Source: Sphaerosporella brunnea (lineage: Eukaryota > Ascomycota > Pezizomycetes > Pezizales > Pyronemataceae). From it: a stretch of 29,268 bases of DNA. Below are positions 20,539 to 29,268 of this stretch, in pieces. The position numbers and the translations under genes are program-made. The notes beneath the pieces were generated by a model, which saw only the letters and a program-made list of their open reading frames with translations, had not been told where the DNA came from and ran no database searches. Position 1 is the stretch's first letter. Each line of letters opens with the position of its first letter. The stretch lies in the NCBI GenBank assembly GCA_008704415.1, contig VXIS01000459.1, forward strand, positions 1 to 29,268. Reading direction: 5' to 3'.

Positions 20539-20994
20539 ATGATTACAATGAGTTCGATGCCGACCCAATCAGAGATAGATGTGAAGGTATGGCCTTTTGT
20601 GGAGGACTTTAACAGAGCCATGCAGGATCGCTCTACAACAGTAGAGAATGGAAAGCGACGAGTACCTGTGGTTGCCCTTGAAGCGATGCGTGAACGGTAC
20701 CACAAGTGGAAAGCTGCACATGAGCAGCTGTGGACGCTTTATGACGAATCGACCTTTAAACCTGGTCAGCTGCAAATACAGGTGAATGGTTCCTGACAAA
20801 CACCTTCAGACCGCGAGGCTGCCTTGGAGGCCGAGATTGATTTCCTTGAGGCGGACCTTGTAGCGAAGTGGACTATGTCAAGCGATGTCAATGCAGGCAA
20901 GTGGCAGAAAGAGTATGACAAACACCAAGACATGACGGTTAAGTGGGGGAAATGGTATGATGCAGTTAATAAATTGGTCCTCAAGATTCTTTAA
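20539..20994 (+). pseudogene. Unknown alpha-helical protein, one in-frame TGA
   Basis: One frame from ATG 20539 to TAA 20992-20994 (151 codons) is interrupted only by TGA at 20794-20796, between VNGS and QTPSDREAALEAEIDF. The product would be helical and rich in Trp, Lys and Glu: SEIDVKVWPFVEDFNRAMQD, then ALEAMRERYHKWKAAHEQLW, and after the stop EAEIDFLEADLVAKW, then WQKEYDKHQDMTVKWGKWYD. Heptad-like spacing suggests a coiled coil. No family is recognised. The TGA could come from CGA by one C-to-T change, the same pattern as in the genes that follow. It lies upstream of the dioxygenase-like gene on the same strand and is probably part of the same accessory block. Confidence 0.45.
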
Positions 20995-22161
20995 TACTAG
21001 GCTGCCAACCCGCATTTTCTACAACTGCAACCCATTATCATCCAAGCCTCAATCATGACAATGTAAGAATCAGCTCCAGGACCACAAACCACCAATGTTC
21101 ACAGGAGCCAAAGATTTTGAAACTGTTGCAACCTATAAAACCCACTAGGTTCTCTAAACCGCTGTAAAACCCACTAGGTTCACTAAACCGGGTACAAGGA
21201 AGATAGGTCTAACAGTAATCCCTTTTCAAGGAAAAGACACTTATTAGACGAAGAGCTTTCAGATACGGGATCGGTAAAGATTTGCTAATGGTACGAATAT
21301 ATTCGTATTAAAGGTAAAATGACCTCTCGCCACCCAGACTTTTCGCAGTTCGCTCGTTTACTGACCCTTAGTCTGGTGCAAGACTGGAGCGATATCCGCA
21401 GGGTCCTTGCCCGACACCGCTGCGCTAGTGACCGTGTAGGCTAGCCTCACTGTGCAAAAAAAAAAATCAACCCCGACTGCAAACCGACGCAGCGTAACGG
21501 CCACTATACCTTCTGTGCTGCGTGACCGTGACGCCAGCCATCACAGCCAGCCTCCACAGCCAGCAGCCTCAGCACCGTGAAGCCAACCATCGCAGCCAGC
21601 CTCAGTACCGTGACGACAGAACCCCCAGAATGAAGGACTGGTGCTTGAAAACACCTGAGGCAGGAAAACAAGCTTGCTTGGGAGCAGTTTTTCCATAGTC
21701 TCCCCAGTGCGGGCTTGCCTACCGGTCAGACCCTGAACTGGTGTTGTCGCAGGCGTGTTATCAAGTACTGGTACGAGGAAGAACGGTGCAGCAAGTTGTT
21801 GTGAAGAGGTAAGGACACAACCCACGCTCCCAACAGCTATTAGTGCTGCCATATGGCCACTTTTCAATGTTGGTGAAGCAAAATACAGGGGGAAATGCTG
21901 CCAAAATTTTTCAAGGTGCTGATTGGGTATGTAGGAATCTCCGGGACTTGCCAGGGTCATCAAGGACTCCCAGAGAAACCCAAAACACTTGCCAAGACTA
22001 CCAAGGACCCCTAAAGGAACCCCTTGGACTTGCCAGGAGAAACAAGGATCTTGAAGAACCTCGACGGACCCAAAAACACCAGGTTTAGCGAAAAGGTAGG
22101 AACCAAACCCACTTTTCCGGCAGCAGTGAACAAGGCTAATCAAGCTGCAGCCGCACCCATA
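20995..22161. other. Repeat-bearing spacer before the dioxygenase-like gene
   Basis: It holds a 29-bp tandem duplication (AAAACCCACTAGGTT at about 21137 and 21167), a GCCAGCC-rich segment (21530-21605), and degenerate repeats built on ACTTGCCA and CAAGGA (21950-22045). A long minus-strand frame (21541-22317) is open but has no protein character. Coding could begin at an upstream ATG at 22024 in the frame of the next gene. Confidence 0.45.
21131..21190. repeat. 29-bp direct tandem repeat, two copies
   Basis: The unit reads TAAAACCCACTAGGTTC, then a TCT or ACT variant, then AAACCG; two head-to-tail copies with two differences. Confidence 0.7.
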
Positions 22162-23913
22162 ATGTCTGAACATCAGCCAGCAGCCGGACCCGACATCCCT
22201 TTTGAGTTTCGTGCTGAGCATCCTGCAAACCCCTTCCATACCATCAATACTACGGAGGCCAAATACGGACCGGACGCTGCAAATGAGAAACCAGGTGCAA
22301 CCAGCGAGGAGTTGCAAAGGCTAGTTTGGGTGAGAACTTCCGACTGGACCGACACTGGGCGCTGGGAAGCGCACACTCCAAGTGAAATACCTAAATTAGA
22401 GGAAGAGCAAAGAGTAAAACAGTTGAAGCGTCAACAATCTACCCAAGCAGTGCCAAAAAAGAAGAAAAAGAAAGTGAATCGAGTCAAAGTTGTGAACCAC
22501 AAGATTTATAATGAAAGCTTTCAAGTGAACGAAGATCTGAACCTCAATACCAGCAACCCTGTGCACCTTGATCCACTAGCGAATGTCAGTACCAGCAACT
22601 TATCAATGACGGAGGTCATGCACCCAGACAGGATCAATAAGATTAAAAAGCATATTCAAAGGTCGGGATTCAAAGGAAAAATACAGCCGCATATCTTGGA
22701 ATATATACAAACTCCCTATGTACACACTATTCCGGAGTTTATAAGAAATCTGAAGCCAGTTGTGGACAGACCAAGGAGATCTGGCAGCGGGAGCGTTCCA
22801 AACCTACCATACCCTTATCCCTGGCTGGATATTCCTTTATCTGCCAAACGAGATGACTCTGTTGGCAAGTTAACAACTACAACCTTCCAGTTAAGGGGCC
22901 GGGAAAAAGTATTCAATGGTTTTTTCGACATCAGTAAAGAGCAAGCCCAGTTTAGAGAGCTGGCCAGGCAGGCTGGTCACGTATCGTGACAGTTCACAGA
23001 AAAAGAAAAAATTGTCCAAGTGTTTTACAACGTCGACTTGGATAAGGAAAAGGGGTCAGTGCAAGGCACACCGACGACACAAGCTTTACAGGATGCTGAA
23101 GCCTTTGATGAGGTACCCTTGGACAAAAGCTCTCTGGCTGTCGATAAAAATCTTATACCAATTGTGGCTTTCTTCCATGATACCTATGAAAGGGCATGGG
23201 GCGAAGACATTGGACTCTATATTGTCAAGATGACGACAGAAAACATAGACAAGTATGCCCGCTTTGTCAAGCCTGGACAGCAAATGGATTTCTGCCGCCA
23301 TACAGGCCATCAAGCTTGGATTCAAGAGGAGGAAAACCAGCAGTTTAGCTAAGCCAACGGTCCTGATGCACAGTCTACAATTGATTACTTCGGCCTAAAA
23401 GCAGAGCAGGGACATGTCAATCTGAAATCTGTTGTCTTCAAAGATCTACAAGACACAGGCAGTTACAGAGGAAGCATGTCGAGGAACCTGCAAGTGTGGT
23501 GCGGAAATATCGCACAAACACTGAATGCCTGCTTTGCTGAAGTGGATCGGACCTTGCAAGATGCATACAGGCAAACCTTTGCATCAAAGAAAAATGTGGA
23601 AGATTGTAAAGCCGCGGAATCCTTTAACGAGAAGCTGTTTGCCTATCAAGCTCTGTTGATCAATGTGTTGACCGAACCTCATGTGGATCAAGAGGATTGG
23701 AAAAAAGGATGGGCCTGGTTAACACCATTTGGCAATTACACTGGTGGCTTATTTTGCATTCCATTGTTGCAAAGAAAAATACCCTTTCAGCCAGGAGCAG
23801 CACTGGGACTGAGAGGGAAACGGGTTGAACACTTTACAACAAAGTGGAGAGGTAGCAATCGTTATTCATCGGTGTTCACATTGCCGGAACAGCTCCGCAA
23901 GTATGGTTGTTAG
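22162..23913 (+). pseudogene. 2-oxoglutarate/Fe(II) dioxygenase-like gene, two in-frame stops
   Basis: One unbroken frame runs from ATG 22162 (an upstream ATG at 22024 is in frame) to TAG 23911-23913, with only TGA at 22987-22989 and TAA at 23350-23352 inside. Residues 1-200 are polar, with a basic patch (VPKKKKKKVNRVKV) like a nuclear signal. The C-terminal domain reads LTEPHVDQEDWKKGWAWLTP, FGNYTGGLFCIPLL, KIPFQPGAALGLRG and VEHFTTKWRGSNRYSSVF. His507 and Asp509 (HVD), His557 and Arg567 have the order and spacing of the HxD..H..R iron and 2-oxoglutarate site. The GLFCIPLL and PFQPG strands fit the double-stranded beta-helix. Fungal TET/JBP-type oxygenases of this superfamily are known to spread with transposons (the KDZ class), so a nucleic-acid substrate is plausible but unproven. 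Both stops fit single C-to-T changes (CGA, CAA). An AATAAA lies at 23963. Confidence 0.6.
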
Positions 23914-24161
23914 ATTTGGAGTATCAGTATAGCCGATAGAAAATGAACATGATAATATTCTAAATAAAAGAGATCAAGCAGAAGATGGACGGGACCCTGG
24001 ACAACATTTCAGCAAAACAGCAGTGCAATCTCGCCGCAAATGTACCAAGAAGATAACCTTCAAAAACATACACCATTCCAAAGGAGCAATAGAAACCCAC
24101 ACCAACCGTAACGCCTAATATAGTAATGTGAACAACACCATCAATGAGCCCAGCTTGCAGC
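23914..24161. other. Shared 3' interval between the dioxygenase-like and RecQ-like genes
   Basis: About 250 bp between convergent genes; AATAAA at 23963-23968 may be the polyadenylation signal of the dioxygenase-like gene. Confidence 0.4.
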
Positions 24162-27100
24162 TCAACCCGGAGGGAAGCTTTCAGCTGTCATGGTTTCCTC
24201 ATACTGCTTCACCAAGGAAGTAATGAGGTTTTTTCGAGCCTTAACCGATACTTTAGATGGCCAACCACGTGGCCTAAGATGCTTTTGCAGCTCCTGCCTG
24301 ATGGATACAGGCAAAGAACTTTCATCCGAATACTTTAGTGCCATCCTGTCAGAGTCTACGCCAAGCCGACATCAGCTGTGTGAATACATACAAAGATAGA
24401 ATGCAGCTGAAACCAACCATGTAAACACTGGATCCGTTTTAATGGACCGGCATGACCATGTACCTCAAATTGTTCCTGCACTGCATCCACAACTGCTTGA
24501 GCCTGTTGAGCATCAGGATCATTGTGGTTAGCAGTTGGATTGATGCAAAATGGTGGATGGAAAAGATGGTCCCTGTTAGATGGTCGACAGCGAGGTTTAT
24601 GTGGAGCAACAGTTCTCGGGGCGAACTCCCAAGCCTGGCAAATGGTTGTTGAAATAGCCTGTTCATATGGCTGTAAACCATCGGTGGAAGGCAGTTTCAA
24701 AACTGCCAACAGTGATATACCTGTAGTATGGATCAAACCGGACTTGCGGGTTAAAATTCGAATTCGATTATCATACAGTGATTTGTGAGAGGGATAGATG
24801 CTACCGTATTGACTCTGGTATAAGAGACGCCCCCCCATTCTGGGAATAGCGCCATTTCAGGACACGCTAGGCCGTTTTCGGTATGAACTAAGCCACTTCG
24901 GGCACGCTAAACCGTACACGCGCTGGCATGACTTGGCACGACAACGTGCATATTGGGAGGCTTACGGTTTAGCGCGCCCCAAAACAGCTTAGCACGTCCC
25001 CAAAACAGCTTAGTGCACCCTGAAACGGCGCTATTCCCAAAATGGTGGGTGTCTCTTATACCCGAGTCAATACGGTATATTGCCCAACCAGGTGAAGTTC
25101 ATTCCACACAACCCTTTTAAATGCCCGTAATGACTCCTGAATGGCTGCAAACTATTCAATGGTTGGAGTGAGTACACCATGACAAGTAGAACTTGAAGAT
25201 TCTGCTGGAAGGCTAGAAGAAGACACAATGTCAACGGTATCGTGATTGATATCGAGTTGATCATGATGGGGGGATCCAAGATACTCAGGCATCAGTCGGG
25301 CGTATTCTAAAGGCAGTCAATCAAATGGAGTATGCCAATCACAACATGGTGTTGGCATATCAAGTTGGTCCAGGCTATACCGTTTACTGTTGAAACCAGC
25401 TTCGTCAAAGTATCGAAGAAAACACTCTTGAATACACCCGGAAGTGTTGATAATCCATAGGAGTAGCCGACAGACCTTAGGAACAGCTGTGGACTTTCCA
25501 GCAGAGTTGAAGCTGTCATCATATCCACTGAGATTATCAGGGCAATTCATGGATTCCTCCACATGCACGGGAGACTGTACCGAACTTAAATTACCACAAG
25601 ATGACATTGATACCACCGATTGGGTGCCGAATTGATGCATAGCAAGTGCATCAGTGCAATCAAATGGAGCATCATCGTCAGTGGTAGTGTCGCTATCAAA
25701 TGCACAAAAATCCTCATCATCAGAGTCCAATGAGCTGTTATTGGGAATATCGTCATGGAGACGAATCGATGTTGGTGGTTCGATTTGTTGTCGATGCTTT
25801 TGCATCTGTTGTGCTGTATGGACTACTGGATTAACTTCATAGGGATCGGACCTTTTTGTGGATGCTGCACAAGGCCACAGTGTTGTTGTGGATGAAGCGG
25901 TATCTTTTCGTTTGGAGCCAGTATCAAATGTCTGTATCAGCTGCAAAACCTTGGTAACGGTTTCGTCCTGAGCGCTAGTTTTGAGCAAAGCCAGCGGGTG
26001 GCTTGAAATACGATCCGTGGATATGATAGCAGTATTGGTGACAAACAATAAGCCAACACCAATCATGTTCTTGCGTCGACAGGCTTGACCCTATCGTTGC
26101 CAAAGACCTGCACCCGACAAGGTTACTGGAACACGCCATTGAATACCTCTGGAAACCGTTCCAAAGTCTAGACCAACTTCAGCAATCTGTGTGGCAAACA
26201 ATACGTTCACCAATCCAACTCTCATGGCTTTCAGAATCAACAGGCATCGCTGCTGGCCAAGAACGGTGGAAATAGCAGTGAAAGTAAACGGATTATATCG
26301 ATATTAATGTGCTGGTGCCTTTCGCCAAAAGTGATTGCATAGCTCGGAAACCTCTGCATGGGAATCTGCTAAAACAATAGTCATAATCAGATCCTCCAGG
26401 TCAATCTGCTGCGGAATAAGAAAGTCCAAGTCCTGAAAGGTTGAAAGCGAATGTTGAATAGTTTTTACCGACAAATAGATCTTGGGTCTATCAATTGGAC
26501 GATGAATCAAATGAATGTGCCCCGGTAGGTGCAAACTGCTATAAACATATGCACGAACATATGGTGTCATAGTAGCAGACATAACCATCAACGGGACTGA
26601 AAACCATGATCGCAAACGGAATAGACCATCAACCTTAGGTCGAAAATCTCGCCAGGCATGGCAAAGATGAGCTTTATCGATTGTGATACCAATCAAATGT
26701 CGAATAAAGATGCAATCGAGTGTGAGTCGCATCCAGTGGTGATTTCCAGGTACTCAGAATTCGGGCCCCACTAAGACCAATTGATAGGCACTGTTTGCCA
26801 CTTTGGTTACGAGGTTAGCACCGTTTAACAAGCTGTCTGCATGCAGAGCAATGGTTGAAATTCCCAACTTTTCCGCAAAGGCCACCTGATCCTTCATCAG
26901 GGTAATCAACGAACATATGACCACCATGATAGAGTCGGGATGGTGCAAAAGAACCGATTGGTAACAAAACATCTTGTCAGAACCTGTGGCGGTGATGATA
27001 AAACAATCCTTTCCAGCTAACATGTGAGCAGCTGTAACAAGCTGCCATTCATTCACCTCATGATGAATTGTTGCAGCTGAAAAAGTTACAAACAAGCTTC

Positions 27101-27176
27101 TTGCCAACGTCGAAATTGCTGGTACCGCATTTGAACATTGAAGGACATCCAGAAATCGTCCAGCACAAAAGGCCAC
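24162..27176 (-). pseudogene. RecQ-family helicase gene, five in-frame stops and a MITE insertion
   Basis: A single minus-strand frame from 27176 to the MITE border near 25079 reads as a RecQ-type helicase. It shows WQLVTAAHMLAGKDCFI, the Walker A region ATGSDKMFCYQS, LITLMKDQ (motif Ia), ISTIALHAD, YQLVLVGPEF (motif Ib), the Walker B region GITIDKAHLCHAW, LMVMSATMT (motif III), then LIMTIVLADSHAEV and VLFATQIAEVGLD (motifs IV-V). An acidic Ser/Asp-rich part follows, then a Cys-bearing YFDEAGF..PTPCCDWH segment like the RecQ zinc-binding region. Stops: TGA 26756, TAA 26306, TAG 26093, TGA 25319, TAG 25154. Beyond the MITE, IYPSHKSLYDNRIRILTRK and (in another frame) MALKYSDESSLPVSIRQEL, then RGWPSKVSVKARKNL form the tail. 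The usual GSGKS is GSDKM and DEAH is DKAH, so ATP hydrolysis would be lost even without the stops. The 5' end may lie upstream of 27176. Confidence 0.75.
24804..25075. mobile_element. 272-bp MITE inserted in the RecQ-like gene
   Basis: Inverted ends of about 55 bp: left 24804-24860 begins CCGTATTGACTC; right 25020-25075 is its inverse with several mismatches. Shared inner text includes ATAAGAGAC and GGGAATAGCGCC. TA flanks both sides (24802-24803 and 25076-25077). Inside are three near-repeats of GCTTAG/GCTAAACCG. Non-coding; likely mobilised by a Tc1/mariner-type transposase. Confidence 0.8.
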
Positions 27177-27664
27177 ACCAGGGCCAGTATATGCTGTGTG
27201 TATGGTATCTCGGACACTCCTACATACAGTTATTAAAGGAAACCAGGTGTTGGAAACATCGTATTGTGGTGAGGATTACCTTGATGGCATCGTAACGGCC
27301 AAGCTGCCAGAAAACAATTACAGGGAACTGCAAGCAAATACTAACTGTGTAGACTGCTGTTTTGCCATCAAACTTTACGTCGGATGCGTCGGGCAACATC
27401 CAGTCGGAAGAGTCGGGCAACGATGGAAAGAGAACTTGTGACAGGTGATGCTGCCAGATTGATTTGATACTACGTCATCACACCAATCTTCCGCGGAGCA
27501 GCAAGCTTCATCCAAAACTAAAAGCGGAGTATTCTCACCTTAGACAATCTGTCTATGGCCACCAAAACCCCGTTCTACTGGTACATCACTGTCTACATCA
27601 ATAGTATTTTATCTCAAAGTTGTCTGTCAAATTTGTTTCTCGAACATCTCTATGCCTAACTGCT
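27177..27664. promoter_or_regulatory. Divergent promoter region between the RecQ-like and acidic genes
   Basis: The two genes start on opposite strands about 490 bp apart. Within 27220-27420 the minus strand encodes protein-like text (DVKFDGKTAVYTVSICLQF, then WQLGRYDAIKV) in a frame different from the helicase, so the helicase gene may begin here with a further exon. The rest shows no gene. Confidence 0.4.
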
Positions 27665-29268
27665 ATGTCAAAACGTCTTTCCTCACCGACTCCCGTTGAG
27701 TCCGACACTAGTCATCATGATAAGCGGCAACTGTATGATACTTCTGGCACTCCTCAAGGCAATGTCAGTGCCTTTCGCAAACCAGCACCAGTTGATCCAA
27801 TCAGCCTGGTAGCTGTAGTTCCCGTACCTCTCAAGCAGAGCATTTGCAATGTACTAATATGTCTGTGATTATCATTGTATCCCTTGGTATATACAGTCCA
27901 CTAACATATGCCATGTAATGTAGACTGCTGAGGAGTGGCATGGTTGAGTTTGACACCTCATTATGAACCTTTTGTTTCGCTTTCGTTTTTTCGAACCTGC
28001 CGCCATCAAGGCTCTTCTTCACAGCCTGCAGCCCATGTCTCAGGCTGTTACAACCAACCGGGAAGCCTTAACGGTCCGGTCTGTGGTCAGTGAAATTCAA
28101 ACGGATGTGTGCAAAGCCCATGAAGCTATGGCCTGGTTGTGGCTCTCGGCAGTTGCTGGTTTACGGTGGATTGAAGGGGTAGAAGAACAACGGTATATTC
28201 ACCACTAACCATACATACTCTCTGCGATGCCAATATGCTGACAGCTAGTAAAGCACCAAGGGTCGCAAAGTTCAGTGGATCACATCAGCCGAACTTATCG
28301 ATAGCTTTTTCTGCGAGCTATTTCCTCCACAACTGGCATCCTTGTGGTACTCTATTGCTGATTCTGTTGATGCTTCCCATTGGGAAAATCTCGACGATAC
28401 AGTCTACCTAAACCTAAGGCATGACTCTTTTGAGTTGATTGCAAAGATGGTTAACGGTCTTCACGTCGCTGTTGCTGCACATCATACAACAAATGTTTAA
28501 GCTCGATTGTGCATGCTTCAAGCAATCACCAGGCCCGATCACGAGGCCCCTTGGCCTATCCTTCTCAAGGATGAGATCCAGTATCCTACGACTGCCGACG
28601 GCTGGAAGGCCTATCGCGAACGCTATCCTGTATGTCAAGACAGCAAAAACTTTGCCAGCATGTTTCAAATTCTGGAGCAAGATGGCAGTGATTTTTTTTT
28701 GAGGGTATCTTGTGACAATGGCTTGAAGACATACTGGAAGGTATCCACCGAGCGGATAAACACACATCCCCTACTCCAGCTATCAGTGGAGACATGGATG
28801 TCCACTCTGTTGAAGCCAGTCAGGAAAACACAGCTCCAATTTCACCCACAATGACAGACCATGCAACTGCAGCATACGATGATTCGGACCTTGGATTATC
28901 CACACAAGCTGTGAGCAACCTTTCAAAGGAGCATCGACATACCGATGTTTCTACAATTCCATCTGCCCCTTTGGGTGTTCCTGGGCCTACGACATTTGAC
29001 AATGAGGATGGCCTTGATGGAATCTTTTTTAATGACAATGGAAACCTTTTATCGGCTTGCACTTATGATGATGAGGACGAACCTTCAGAGAGCCAAGCAA
29101 TGTATATGGGACTAGAAGAACATGGTATTGACCAGGAGCGCATACGATTAATCTCTCAGTTCCTCAACGTCGATAAAGAAGCCGATATGCACGCTATTTC
29201 CAGCTTTGTTCAGCTAATGAACCCCTCCACGGAATTCCTTTGCGACTGCCACAGACACCCCGTAAAAA
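27665..29268 (+). pseudogene. Unknown multi-exon acidic gene, decayed, runs off the window
   Basis: Model: exon 1 27665-27850, intron 27851-27923 (branch CTAAC), exon 2 27924-28192, intron 28193-28244 (CTAAC), then exon 3 to the window end. Phases agree across both introns. Text includes MSKRLSSPTPVESDTSHHDK, MNLLFRFRFFEPAAIKALLH, TDVCKAHEAMAWLWLSAVAG, VQWITSAELIDSFFCELFPP, EIQYPTTADGWKAYRERYPV and, after 28800, an acidic tail (LGLSTQAVSNLSKEHRHTDV; YDDEDEPSESQ). Stops at 27945, 27951, 28246, 28249, 28498 and 28713 all fit Gln or Arg codons changed by C to T. A one-base slip in the T run at 28692-28700 is needed to join the last part. I do not recognise the family. It may be a DNA-binding or recombinase partner of a mobile element; nothing here proves that. 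Confidence 0.45.

Noticed and set aside
21541..22317. 258-codon minus-strand frame
   Set aside because: Its 5' part is antisense to the dioxygenase-like gene and the rest covers degenerate repeats; no domain or sensible composition.
1..29268. tRNA, rRNA or CRISPR arrays
   Set aside because: No cloverleaf, rRNA core sequence or regularly spaced repeats were noticed on either strand by eye; a tRNAscan run would be needed to exclude a tRNA.

Overview
This window is fungal nuclear DNA. Genes are split by short introns (52-133 nt) with GT..AG borders and CTNAY-like branch sites. The intact genes are a retromer VPS26, a gluconokinase and a mitochondrial branched-chain 2-oxoacid dehydrogenase E2. 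Promoter regions are rich in TAGGTAC-like motifs and homopolymers. Together this fits a repeat-rich filamentous ascomycete, possibly a Pezizomycete; the lineage is an inference from style, not a proven assignment.

Layout. (1) 1-6.6 kb is a transposon graveyard. It holds a decayed PIF/Harbinger-type element (DDE transposase on +, Myb/SANT-like partner on -). Next is a pogo/Tigger-like element (2458-5333, TA target duplication, long inverted ends) whose right terminal repeat was split by a second, Tc1-like element (4310-5311). The pogo copy sits against the remains of a Gypsy reverse transcriptase. A short in-frame piece of the replication-fork protein Timeless/Tof1 follows. (2) 6.6-9.3 kb has no recognisable gene but holds a clean 148-bp MITE and microsatellites. 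(3) 9.3-18.3 kb is the host gene island: vps26 (-), a long intergenic region, gluconokinase (+) and the E2 gene (-) tail to tail, then a two-exon unknown gene (-). (4) 18.4-20.5 kb has a 431-bp foldback element and a degraded coding relic. (5) 20.5-29.3 kb is a second accessory block. It carries a small unknown ORF (+), a 2-oxoglutarate/Fe(II) dioxygenase-like gene (+), a RecQ-family helicase gene (-) interrupted by a 272-bp MITE, and a multi-exon acidic gene (+) that runs off the window.

The most interesting part is block 5. A 2OG-Fe(II) oxygenase and a RecQ helicase lie side by side with two unrecognised genes. All are decaying by what look like C-to-T changes (CGA to TGA, CAA to TAA, CAG to TAG), while the reading frames otherwise stay long and collinear. 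I read it as a recently silenced large mobile element that carries a nucleic-acid-modifying enzyme and a helicase. This is a hypothesis; its ends and its mobility enzyme are not visible here.
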